A DNA stretch of 64,000 bases from Saccharothrix obliqua (lineage in GTDB: Bacteria > Actinomycetota > Actinomycetes > Mycobacteriales > Pseudonocardiaceae), in the NCBI RefSeq assembly GCF_019375475.1, contig NZ_JAHXGQ010000013.1, positions 1 to 64,000 on the forward strand, read 5' to 3'. The notes beneath the pieces are model-generated. The model was given only the letters and a program-made list of their open reading frames with translations. It did not search any database and had not been told where the DNA came from. This document shows positions 33,753 to 41,667 of this stretch, piece after piece; within the stretch, counting starts at the first letter, position 1, and every line of letters begins with the position of its first letter. The translations under genes and the position numbers were made by a program.

Positions 33753-35267
33753 ATGGCCGCGACCCCGTCCCTACCCAGATCGAGCGCCGCACCTGTCGAG
33801 CCGGTGCGGTCCGGTGCTACCCAGCCGCCGGATCCCGGTGGCATCCCCGTCCGCACCATCCTGCTCGGCGTCGCGGGCGTCATGCTCGTGGCGCTCGGCG
33901 GCACGGGTGCGGGCGCCGTCCTCAAGCGCGACCCGCTGCTCGCGGACACCTCGCTGAGCTGGATCCGGTACGGCCACGGCCACGACTTGGCCACCGCCGT
34001 GCTGTACATCGGGCTCGGCATGGTGATCTGGGCGTGGGTCCGGCTCGGCCGCATGGTGCGCAACCGGCACGTCGGCGCCAACGCCGTGCTGACCGCCATC
34101 GTGGCCTGGACGCTGCCGCTGCTGTTCGCGCCACCGCTGTTCAGCAAGGACATCTACAGCTACCTGGCCCAGGGCCAGCTCGCGCTCAACGGCCTGGACC
34201 CGTACCGCGTGGGTCCGGCGGTGCTCCAAAGCCAGCTGTCGGACAACGTGAGCTGGGTGTGGCAGAACACGCCCGCGCCGTACGGGCCGTTCTTCATGCT
34301 GCTCGCGATGGGCGTCGTGTGGGCGACCAACGCCGGCGTGATCGGCGGCGTGGTCCTCATGCGGCTGGTGCTCGTCGCCGGGCTCGCGCTGCTGTGCTGG
34401 GCGCTGCCCGGCCTCTCCCGGCACCTCGGCGGGCGGCCCGCCGTGGCCCTGTGGCTCGCGGGCGCGAACCCGCTGATGCTGATCCACCTCATCGGGGGCG
34501 CGCACAACGACGTGCTGATGGTGGGGCTGATGGCGGCCGGGTGCCTGCTCGTCCTGGACCGCAAGCACGTGCTCGGCATCGCCCTGGTGACGCTCGCGTT
34601 CGCGGTGAAGGCCACCGCCGTGGTGGCGTTGCCCTTCCTGGTGCTGGTGTGGGCGCGGCGGCTGACCGGCAGCCGCACCGCGCAGCTGGTCAAGGCCATC
34701 GCGGGCGGCCTGGCCGCGTTCGTGGTGGTGTTCGCGGCCACCACCCTGGTGTCCGGGCTCGACCTCGGCTGGATACCGGCGCTCAGCTCGTCCTCGACCA
34801 TCGTGAACTGGCTGTCGCTGCCCAGCGCGGTCGGCGATTTCGCGTACACCGTGGTCGACCTGTTCGTGCACGTCGAGCCGGGTGCGTTCATGACCGTGGC
34901 GCGCGGGCTCGGCTCGTTGCTGCTGGTGTTCATCGCGTGGCGGCAGTGGCGGGCGGCCGACGACGGCGGTCCCGAGGCCATGCGCCGCGCGGCGATCACC
35001 ATGCTGGCCGTGGCGCTCCTGTCGCCCGCCACGCTGCCCTGGTACTTCAGCTGGGCGCTGGTGCTCGGCGCGGGCCTGGCGTGGACCGACAAGGGCCTCC
35101 AGGCGACGGCGTTCTTCTCCACGTGGCTGCTACTGGTGACGTTCCCCGACGGTGACACGGCCCTGTACTCGTGGGGCTACCTGGTGCTCACCGTGGCCGT
35201 GTCCGCGTTGGCGTGCGTGTCGCTGGTCAAGCCCGACCCGTTGAAGCTGTCCAGCAGGTACACGTGA
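33753..35267 (+). CDS. Polyprenol-phosphate-mannose alpha-1,6-mannosyltransferase (MptA/MptB type)
   Basis: This 504-residue GT-C fold membrane glycosyltransferase has about 12-13 hydrophobic helices and the early loop Asp motif FSKDIYSYLAQGQLALNGLDPY typical of MptA/MptB. It extends the alpha-1,6-mannan chain of lipomannan using lipid-linked mannose outside the membrane. By position between the prenyl synthase and Rv2175c/pknL it corresponds to Rv2174 (mptA). The ATG at 33753 follows GACGATGTTGCCGCG without a clear ribosome site. Its stop overlaps crtB (GTGA). Confidence 0.85.
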   Translation: MAATPSLPRSSAAPVEPVRSGATQPPDPGGIPVRTILLGVAGVMLVALGGTGAGAVLKRDPLLADTSLSWIRYGHGHDLATAVLYIGLGMVIWAWVRLGRMVRNRHVGANAVLTAIVAWTLPLLFAPPLFSKDIYSYLAQGQLALNGLDPYRVGPAVLQSQLSDNVSWVWQNTPAPYGPFFMLLAMGVVWATNAGVIGGVVLMRLVLVAGLALLCWALPGLSRHLGGRPAVALWLAGANPLMLIHLIGGAHNDVLMVGLMAAGCLLVLDRKHVLGIALVTLAFAVKATAVVALPFLVLVWARRLTGSRTAQLVKAIAGGLAAFVVVFAATTLVSGLDLGWIPALSSSSTIVNWLSLPSAVGDFAYTVVDLFVHVEPGAFMTVARGLGSLLLVFIAWRQWRAADDGGPEAMRRAAITMLAVALLSPATLPWYFSWALVLGAGLAWTDKGLQATAFFSTWLLLVTFPDGDTALYSWGYLVLTVAVSALACVSLVKPDPLKLSSRYT

Positions 35268-36313
35268 CCGAACTCGCCGCGGCCTACGCCCGGTGTCGCG
35301 AGCTGAACGCCCGGCACGGCCGCACGTTCTTCCTCGCCACCCGGCTGCTGCCACCCGTCCAGCGGCCCGCCGTGCACGCGCTGTACGGGTTCGCGCGCTG
35401 GGCGGACGAGATCGTGGACAGCGGCACGTCCGGCGATCCCGCGGGCGAGCTGGACGTGCTGGAGGGGCAGCTCGCCGACGAACTCGCCGGGCGGCCCACG
35501 GGGCACCCGGTGCTGGCCGCGCTCGCGGACACCGCCCGGCGTTACCGCATCGACCCCGTGCTGTTCAGCGACTTCCTCACGTCCATGCGCATGGACCTGG
35601 ACGTGACGGAGTACGCGTCGTTCGCCGAACTCGACCGGTACATGCACGGGTCGGCGGCCGTCATCGGGCTGCAACTGCTGCCGGTGTTCGGCACCATCGC
35701 GCCCCGTGCGCACGCCGAACCGGCCGCCGCGGCGCTCGGCCGGGCGTTCCAGCTCACGAACTTCCTACGGGACGTGGGTGAAGACCTCGACCGTGGCCGC
35801 GTGTACCTGCCACGGGACGTCCTGGACGTCTACGGGGTCGATCGGGACCTGTTGACGTGGTCCCGGCACACGGGCCGGCCAGACCGCCGTATCAGTGCGG
35901 CCGTGAGGCACATCACAGCCGTGACGCACTCCGTGTACCGGACGGCGGAAGACGGGATCGCGCTGCTCCAGCCGGTGGCGCGGCCGTGCGTGCGAACGGC
36001 GCTCACGCTCTACCGGGAGATCCTGGACGGCATCGCCGCCGCCGACCACCACGTGCTGGACAAGCGGGTCGCGGTGCCGGGCGCGCGGCGGGTCGCGGTG
36101 GCGCTGCCCGGTCTGGTCGGGGCGCTGACCAGCCGTGTGGTGTCCGGGCGGCTCACTTGGCGCCGCCCGGACGACAGTGGTCGTCAGAAGCCCATCGCCT
36201 GGGCGCGCCGCTTCACCTCGCGACCGCGGTCGCCGCGCAACGCCTCGATCGGCGTGCCCGGCAGCGTTTCGTCCTCGGTGAACAGCCAGCGCAGGATCTC
36301 ATCGGTCGAGTAG
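35264..36313 (+). CDS. crtB: Phytoene synthase, 3' end overlapping an opposite gene
   Basis: This 349-residue head-to-head prenyl synthase joins two geranylgeranyl diphosphates into phytoene. Asp-rich motifs are in RWADEIVDS and in FLRDVGEDLDRGRVYLP. The recognisable enzyme ends near residue 303; the last 43 residues (basic, Ser-rich) are read antisense through the C-terminal codons of the convergent Rv2175c-like gene. The natural stop may have been lost by mutation. The GTG start overlaps the mannosyltransferase stop by 4 bases. Confidence 0.9.
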   Translation: MTELAAAYARCRELNARHGRTFFLATRLLPPVQRPAVHALYGFARWADEIVDSGTSGDPAGELDVLEGQLADELAGRPTGHPVLAALADTARRYRIDPVLFSDFLTSMRMDLDVTEYASFAELDRYMHGSAAVIGLQLLPVFGTIAPRAHAEPAAAALGRAFQLTNFLRDVGEDLDRGRVYLPRDVLDVYGVDRDLLTWSRHTGRPDRRISAAVRHITAVTHSVYRTAEDGIALLQPVARPCVRTALTLYREILDGIAAADHHVLDKRVAVPGARRVAVALPGLVGALTSRVVSGRLTWRRPDDSGRQKPIAWARRFTSRPRSPRNASIGVPGSVSSSVNSQRRISSVE

Positions 36314-36558
36314 CCGGAGTCGCGCAGCACCGTGATGGTGCCGGGCAGCCCCTTCACCACGCCTCCGGCGGCGAGGAACTGGGCGGGGACGACGAGGACA
36401 CCGTTGCGGCGCTCGGCGAGGAGCTGGCCGTCGCGCAGCAACTGGTGGACACGGTTGACCGGCAAACCAAGACGCTCGGCGACCTCGGGCAGGTCCAGGA
36501 CCTCCAGGTCGGGAGCCAGCACATCCGCAGCGGCAGGAATCGCACTCACGTGCGTCAC
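36184..36558 (-). CDS. Rv2175c-family DNA-binding protein
   Basis: This 124-residue protein has a winged-helix/HTH segment at VLDLPEVAERLGLPVNRVHQLLRDG and the family's C-terminal regulatory half with DEILRWLFTEDETLPGTPIEALR. In mycobacteria this protein is a substrate of the kinase PknL encoded next door, and phosphorylation abolishes DNA binding. The same adjacency here implies the same pair. GTG at 36558 or 36549; neither has a strong ribosome site. Confidence 0.87.
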   Translation of the reverse strand: MTHVSAIPAAADVLAPDLEVLDLPEVAERLGLPVNRVHQLLRDGQLLAERRNGVLVVPAQFLAAGGVVKGLPGTITVLRDSGYSTDEILRWLFTEDETLPGTPIEALRGDRGREVKRRAQAMGF

Positions 36559-36740
36559 GATGCCACAACGCCGGGAGCAATGCCCTGCGCCAACCGGGTG
36601 GTCGGGATACACCCGCGGGTCGGTCCCCGTACACCCCCCGTACCACGGGAGTTCGCCGCGAATCCCACGTGCGGCTCGCGATGCTGCGGCGCACGGACCG
36701 TCTTCGCCCCACCGTACGATCCTCGGCTGTGGAGAGGTCG

Positions 36741-38744
36741 GTGACGAACGTGATCGGCGGGTTGCTGGAGCAACGGTACCGAGTGGGCGCCCTCGTGGCA
36801 CGTGGTGGCATGTCCACCGTGTACCGGGGTGTCGACACGCGCCTGGAGCGCCCGGTCGCGATCAAGGTCATGGACCCGCAGTTCTCCTCCGACCCGCAGT
36901 TCGTGGCGCGGTTCGAGCGCGAAGCACGTGCCGCGGCCGGGCTGCACCACCCCGGTGTCGTGGCGGTGCACGACCAGGGCGTGGACGAGGACCGCGTGTA
37001 CCTGGTGATGGAGCTGGTCGAGGGCGGCACGCTGCGCGACCTGCTCAACTCCCGGGGCAAGCTGGACGTGGCGCTGGCGCTGACCGTGCTGGAGCGGGTG
37101 CTGTCCCCGCTGGCCGCCGCGCACAAGGCCGGGCTCGTGCACCGGGACGTGAAGCCGGAGAACGTGCTCATCGGGCGTGGCGGCGCGGTGAAGGTCGCCG
37201 ACTTCGGGTTGGCGCGCGCGGTGGCCACGCCCGGCATCACCAGCGACACCACGATCCTCGGCACGGTCGCCTACCTGTCGCCGGAACAGGTCGCCAGCGG
37301 TTCGGCCGACGCCCGCAGCGACGTCTACTCGGCCGGCGTGCTGCTGTACGAGATGTTGACCGGCACGCCGCCGTTCGTGGGCGAGACGGCCATCTCGGTG
37401 GCCTACCGGCACGTCAACGACGAGGTGCCCCCGGTGCCCGGCGTGCCCGCCGAGGTGGCCGAGCTGGTGCGCCGCGCGACGCGCAAGGAGCCGTTCCTGC
37501 GGCCGGCGGACGCCGAGGCGTTCCTGTCCGAGGTCGAGACGACGCGCGCCCAGCTCGGCATGGCCGCGGTCGACGTGCCCGTAGTGGCGCCCGCCCCGTC
37601 CGCGGCGGAGGAGACCGCCACGCTGGAGCCGCAGACGGAGCGCGTGCAGCCGGTGGGCGTCGGGGCGGCGTTCACGGAGGCCACCGTGCCGGTTCGCAGA
37701 CCGACCACAGGGCCGCGGGGCACCCAGGCCATACCGCGCGATTTACTCGCCGAGCCCATGCCGTCCCCCGCCGCGGGGACGCCGCGACCGCGGCCCGTGC
37801 GCCCCCGGCGACCGCCGAAGAAGAAGACGCCCGAGCAGCTCTACGAGGAGATGCGGGCGAGGAGCAAGAAGCAGCTCATCGTCTGGATCAGCGTCGTGGT
37901 CGTCGCGGCGGTCATCATCGGCGTGACGACCTGGTGGATGGCCATCGGCCGGATGACGTCCGTGCCCGACGTCGTGGGCAAGGAGCAGGACGCCGCCGCC
38001 GTGATCGTCGAGGACGCGTCCCTCAAGTCCGCGGTGACGACGGAGAACAGCGACACCGTGCCGTCCGGCCAGGTGCTGCGGACCGACCCGGCGGCCGGTG
38101 TGCAGGCCACCAAGGGCGACCTGGTGCGGATCGTGGTGTCGCGGGGCAAGCCCGTGGTGCCGCAGGTGCAGCCCGGGGTCGACGTGTCCGTGGCGGAGCA
38201 GGAGCTGGCGGGCGTCGGCCTCAAGCCGCAGCTGAACGAGGCGGACGACGCGTTCAGCGACCGCGTGCCGAAGGGCAAGGTGGTGACCCTGAAGCCCGCT
38301 CCGGGTACCGCCGTGAACATCGGCAGCACGGTGACCATCGTGCTCAGCAAGGGCGTGCAGCCGAAACCGGTGCCGAACGTCAAGGGCAAGACCAAGGAGG
38401 AGGCTTTCGCGGAGCTGTCGGCGGCCGGCTTCGACCCGATCGAGGGTCCGCAGGAGCCGTCCGGCGAGGTCGAGGGCGGACGGGTGGTGCGCACGAACCC
38501 GGCGGCGGGCACCGCGCTCGGCGCGGACAAGCGCGTCACGGTGATCATCGCGGAGGACCGCGGCGTGACCGTGCCCAACGTCGAGGGCAAGCGCCTCAAG
38601 GAGGCCAAGCAGACCTTGGAGCGCGCCGGGCTCCAGGTCGAGGTCCAGCTCAACAACCGCGACAAAGCGACCGTGATCAATCAGTCGATCAGGGGTGGTG
38701 AGCGCGTGCCGAAGGGCACGAAGATCACTCTCATCGCCGTCTGA
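36741..38744 (+). CDS. pknL: Serine/threonine protein kinase PknL with four PASTA domains
   Basis: This is a membrane kinase of 667 residues. The kinase domain is ~12-275, with glycine loop ARGGMSTVYRG, VAIK lysine, catalytic HRDVKPENV near residue 135, DFGLARA and an activation loop ending GTVAYLSPEQ. A juxtamembrane Pro/Thr-rich region and a transmembrane helix (~376-400, LIVWISVVVVAAVIIGV) lead to four extracellular PASTA repeats (from ~405 to the end) that bind peptidoglycan. It likely phosphorylates the neighbouring Rv2175c-like regulator. GTG at 36741 has GGAGAGG upstream; 36729 is an alternative. Confidence 0.93.
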   Translation: MTNVIGGLLEQRYRVGALVARGGMSTVYRGVDTRLERPVAIKVMDPQFSSDPQFVARFEREARAAAGLHHPGVVAVHDQGVDEDRVYLVMELVEGGTLRDLLNSRGKLDVALALTVLERVLSPLAAAHKAGLVHRDVKPENVLIGRGGAVKVADFGLARAVATPGITSDTTILGTVAYLSPEQVASGSADARSDVYSAGVLLYEMLTGTPPFVGETAISVAYRHVNDEVPPVPGVPAEVAELVRRATRKEPFLRPADAEAFLSEVETTRAQLGMAAVDVPVVAPAPSAAEETATLEPQTERVQPVGVGAAFTEATVPVRRPTTGPRGTQAIPRDLLAEPMPSPAAGTPRPRPVRPRRPPKKKTPEQLYEEMRARSKKQLIVWISVVVVAAVIIGVTTWWMAIGRMTSVPDVVGKEQDAAAVIVEDASLKSAVTTENSDTVPSGQVLRTDPAAGVQATKGDLVRIVVSRGKPVVPQVQPGVDVSVAEQELAGVGLKPQLNEADDAFSDRVPKGKVVTLKPAPGTAVNIGSTVTIVLSKGVQPKPVPNVKGKTKEEAFAELSAAGFDPIEGPQEPSGEVEGGRVVRTNPAAGTALGADKRVTVIIAEDRGVTVPNVEGKRLKEAKQTLERAGLQVEVQLNNRDKATVINQSIRGGERVPKGTKITLIAV

Positions 38745-38791
38745 TTCTCGAACGAGGGGTCCCGGCTACACGATCGTGTCGGGACCTCGAC

Positions 38792-38821
38792 TCGAACACT
38801 TGTTCGATTTATGGTTGGTGC
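38792..38821 (+). promoter_or_regulatory. LexA box and -10 pointing into a region with no recognisable gene
   Basis: TCGAACACTTGTTCGA (38792-38807) matches the actinobacterial LexA site. It is followed after two bases by TATGGT (38810-38815), a good -10, and an ATG at 38822 six bases further on. The arrangement is the same as at recA and the HEPN operon and would give a leaderless, damage-induced transcript. Only low-complexity sequence follows. Confidence 0.75.
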
Positions 38822-39136
38822 ATGTTCGAGATCACGTTCACCGCACACCGCTCCCACCTGCACCGGAGCGCTCGCCACCAGACCACCCAGCACCGGAGCA
38901 CTCAGCACCCGAGCACTCAGCACCCGAGCACTCAGCATCAGAGCACCTGGGAGCCTCGGGTCCAACGACATCCCGGCGCGCGCCCGCCGGAGGACCCGAG
39001 GCTCCCCAGCCACCCACCTCCGATCACAGCACCCGGCCGCGCTCCTCCGCCCCGACTCCTCCGACACCGCCCCTTCGGCCCGAACCGCGCCCAGCACCTC
39101 CGGCCCGCTCCACCGTCCGCAACACCCTCGACCTAG
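38822..39136 (+). pseudogene. Leaderless ORF behind the SOS promoter; probable gene remnant (104 codons)
   Basis: The frame opens MFEITFTAHRSHLHRSARH and then becomes a His/Gln/Ser/Thr/Pro-rich run translated from 15-bp tandem repeats, ending after a Pro/Arg-rich tail. It has no fold-like pattern or family match. LexA-box promoters of this form, with an ATGTTCGA start, often precede DUF222/HNH (13E12-type) genes in actinobacteria. I therefore suspect a decayed or replaced gene, though a novel SOS peptide is possible. Confidence 0.3.
38888..38947. repeat. 15-bp tandem repeat, four units
   Basis: Unit CAGCACCCGAGCACT occurs four times back to back, with units 2 and 3 identical, unit 1 differing by one base and unit 4 by three or four. 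It lies within the SOS-promoted ORF, in frame (15 = 5 codons). Confidence 0.85.
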
Positions 39137-39541
39137 CCCCACCAGCCCCACACAGCTCGGCCGCAACCCCGACCTCGCTCCCTCTGGCTCCGCTCCCCCG
39201 GCCCGCTTTCCGACCCGCTCTCCTGGCCCCGCTCCCCTGGCTTCGCCCCAGGTCGCAGCACCTCAGGTCGCAGCATCCCGGTCACAGCCCCGGCCTCCCG
39301 CCTCCGGAGCCACCTCCAGTCAGCTCCAGCCGCCTCCAGCAGCCTTCGCCTGGTCTCCACCTCGGCCCTCGGCCCCCGTCCCTCGGCCCCCGTCCCTCGG
39401 CCTCGGCTGCCGCGGCACCTGCGAGCAAGCGCCACCCCACCCCATCGCGAGGTCCGGAAACGACTGCGCCCCGGCGGTCCAAGACCACCGGGGCGCACTC
39501 CAGACGTGCTCGCCGCCACCACGGGCGGGCCATAAGCGTCC
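38948..39541. other. Cytosine-rich low-complexity intergenic region
   Basis: This stretch of nearly 600 bases between pknL and aroG is C-rich on the + strand, with irregular words such as CCTCGGCC, CAGCACCTC and CTCCGGCC. It includes three 14-bp units of CCCTCGGCCCCCGT type at 39366-39407. Long open frames occur in several phases but their products are Pro/Ser/Arg-rich and unrelated to known proteins. Apart from the aroG terminator at its end I see no gene. Confidence 0.6.
39465..39497 (-). terminator. Terminator of aroG
   Basis: A 15-bp stem with one mismatch (TGCGCCCCGGCGGTC and complement) and a 3-base loop lies 45 bases after the aroG stop on the minus strand. Confidence 0.65.
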
Positions 39542-40930
39542 TCAGCTGCGAAGCATCTCCGCGACGAGGAAGGCGAGTTCCAGCGACTGCTGGGTGTTGA
39601 GCCGCGGGTCGCAAGCGGTCTCGTACCGGCCGGCCAGGTCGGTGTCCGAGATCTCCTGCGCGCCGCCCAGGCACTCGGTGACGTCCTCACCCGTCAGCTC
39701 GATGTGGATGCCACCGGGGTGCGTGCCGAGCCGGCGGTGCACCTCGAAGAAGCCCTGCACCTCGTCCACGATCCGGTCGAAGTGCCGGGTCTTGTACCCG
39801 GTGGACGACTCGTGGGTGTTGCCGTGCATCGGGTCGCACTGCCAGATGACCTGGTGACCGGACGCGGTGACCTTCTCCACGATCGCGGGCAGCACGTCGC
39901 GCACCTTGCCGTTGCCCATGCGGCTGATCAGGGTCAGCCGGCCGGGCTGGTTGTACGGGTCCAGCCGCTCGACGTACTCGACCGCCAGCTCCGGGGTGGT
40001 GGTCGGGCCGATCTTGAGGCCGATCGGGTTGGCGAGCAGTTCGGCGAACGCGATGTGCGCGCCGTCGAGCTGCCGGGTGCGCTCGCCGATCCACAGGAAG
40101 TGCGACGACAGGTCGTACAGCTTCGGCTGGTCGCTGTTGGCGTCCAGGCGGAGCAACGCACGCTCGTAGTCCAGCAGAAGCGCCTCGTGGGAGGCGAAGA
40201 TCTCCGTCGTGTGAAGGGAGGTGTCGTCGACACCGCACGCCGACATGAACCGCAGGCCCCGGTCGATCTCCGCGGCCAGCGCCTCGTACCGCTCACCGGC
40301 GGGCGAGGTGCGGACGAAGTCCTTGTTCCACTCGTGCAACCGGTGCAGGTCGGCCATGCCCGCCGTGGTCATCGCCCGCAGCAGGTTCATCGCGGCACCC
40401 GCGTTCGCGTACGCCCGGATCATCCGCGAGGGGTCCGGGATACGTGCCTCGGGCGTGGTGACCAGCGAGTTGACGATGTCACCCCGGTAGGACGGCAGGC
40501 CGAGGGCGTCGATGTTGGACGACCGCGGCTTGGCGTACTGGCCCGCGATGCGACCGATCTTCACGACGGGCAGGCTCGCGCCGTAGGTCAGCACGACCGC
40601 CATCTGGAGCAGCGTGCGCACGTTCGCCCGGATGTGGGGCTCGGTGTTGTCCGCAAACGTCTCGGCGCAGTCGCCGCCCTGGAGGAGAAACGCCTCGCCG
40701 CGCGCGACTTCGGCGAGGTTGTCACGCAGCCGGTCGATCTCGGCGGGCACGGTGATGGGCGGAACGCTTTCGAGCACGGCGCGCACGCGCCGCACCTGCT
40801 CGGAGTCCGGCCATTCCGGCTGCTGGGCGGCTGGGCGGCCCAGCGCGTCGTCCAGGCGCGCGCGTAGCTCAGGCGGGAGGGGCGGAAGCTCGGGAAGCGT
40901 GTCCACGGGCACGTCCACGGTCCAGTTCAC
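39542..40930 (-). CDS. aroG: 3-Deoxy-7-phosphoheptulonate (DAHP) synthase, class II
   Basis: This 462-residue type II (plant-like) enzyme starts the shikimate pathway from phosphoenolpyruvate and erythrose 4-phosphate. Landmarks: LLQGGDCAETFADN (metal-binding Cys), GRIAGQYAKPRSSN, WIGERTRQLDGAHIAF, and QVIWQCDPMHGNTH. The length and position (Rv2178c) fit. GTG start. A TACCCT hexamer lies six bases upstream on the minus strand, so the mRNA may be leaderless. Confidence 0.96.
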   Translation of the reverse strand: MNWTVDVPVDTLPELPPLPPELRARLDDALGRPAAQQPEWPDSEQVRRVRAVLESVPPITVPAEIDRLRDNLAEVARGEAFLLQGGDCAETFADNTEPHIRANVRTLLQMAVVLTYGASLPVVKIGRIAGQYAKPRSSNIDALGLPSYRGDIVNSLVTTPEARIPDPSRMIRAYANAGAAMNLLRAMTTAGMADLHRLHEWNKDFVRTSPAGERYEALAAEIDRGLRFMSACGVDDTSLHTTEIFASHEALLLDYERALLRLDANSDQPKLYDLSSHFLWIGERTRQLDGAHIAFAELLANPIGLKIGPTTTPELAVEYVERLDPYNQPGRLTLISRMGNGKVRDVLPAIVEKVTASGHQVIWQCDPMHGNTHESSTGYKTRHFDRIVDEVQGFFEVHRRLGTHPGGIHIELTGEDVTECLGGAQEISDTDLAGRYETACDPRLNTQQSLELAFLVAEMLRS

Positions 40931-41332
40931 GTGTTAAGGGTATGCGGTCCGGAGTGCGAGACGGGGGCGGGTTATATGTTGTGAGTCATGCTCGCCGCCG
41001 AGCAGACCATCGGGAGCCCGGCCAACAGCACCACGAACCACCCCACCCGGCCGCACGCAAGCCCACCCACCCCAGCCGCTCGGTAGCGCCCAGCCCAGCG
41101 CGCACCCCACTCGGCCCGCGCCCAGCCCGCTCAGCCCGCACCCACTCAGCCCGCGCCCACTCAGCCCGCGCCAGCCCGCTCAGGCGCGCCCCGCCGACTC
41201 AGCCGCAGCCCGCCGGCTCGGCCCGCGCCCGGCCAGTCCGGCTCATGCCCACCCGGCCCGCACCCGGCCCCGCCCCGCACCCGGCCCCGCGCCGGCCAGC
41301 CCGCCGCCGGGCAATCGCCCCTGGCCGCTCGC
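40931..41332. other. Large intergenic region upstream of aroG, with one possible leaderless peptide
   Basis: On the + strand TATGTT (40975-40980) is a -10-like hexamer seven bases before an ATG at 40988 that opens a 32-codon frame (MLAAEQTIGSPANSTTNHP...) ending at 41086. It has no family match. The rest, 41090-41332, is C-rich low complexity with repeated CGCCCAGCCCGC/CACTCAGCCCGCGCC words. Support for a gene is weak. Confidence 0.3.
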
Positions 41333-41430
41333 CACCGGGCACCCACCACCGGGCACCCACCACCGGGCACCCACCACCGGGCACCCACCACCGGGCATCC
41401 GCCACCGGGCATCCGCCACCGGGCATCCGC
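41333..41430. repeat. 14-bp tandem repeat (VNTR-like), seven units
   Basis: Units 1-4 are CACCGGGCACCCAC and units 5-7 are CACCGGGCATCCGC, each block internally identical, with no gaps. Such perfect short-period arrays expand and contract by slippage, so copy number should vary among strains. Confidence 0.95.
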
Positions 41431-41524
41431 AGCGCCGAGCCAGCCGCTCGCGAGCCAACCGCTCCTCCGCTCGGCCCCAGCCGCCCGCTCCTCCACGGAG
41501 CCCGGCTCCCGGCGTGAGAACACG

Positions 41525-41573
41525 GCGAGGGCGCTCCCGGACGGTTCGAGGGTCCGTCCGGAAGCGCCCTCGC
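41525..41573 (-). terminator. Terminator downstream of the phosphofructokinase gene
   Basis: Arms GCGAGGGCGCT-C-CCGGACGG and CCGTCCGG-A-AGCGCCCTCGC pair over 19 bp with one mismatch and a 9-base loop, 95 bases after the stop. Confidence 0.75.
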
Positions 41574-41667
41574 ACTTCCTGTCGCGGTCGGTGCCGGTGG
41601 CCAATGCCGGGTGCCGGCGGCTGCCGTTCCCGGGCCGTTCGACCAAGCCCGGCCCGACCGGTGTGGC

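Noticed and set aside
39133..39690. Minus-strand frame overlapping the aroG 3' end and the C-rich gap
   Set aside because: It is out of phase with aroG and Arg/Gly-rich; a shadow of low-complexity DNA.
41333..41430. CRISPR array
   Set aside because: Units are 14 bp, contiguous and lack spacers, so this is a simple tandem repeat. No cas genes are present.
41161..41646. Minus-strand Gly/Trp-rich frame across the 14-bp VNTR
   Set aside because: The frame exists only because the 14-bp repeats and low AT content avoid stops. The peptide repeats mechanically and overlaps the pfkA terminator.
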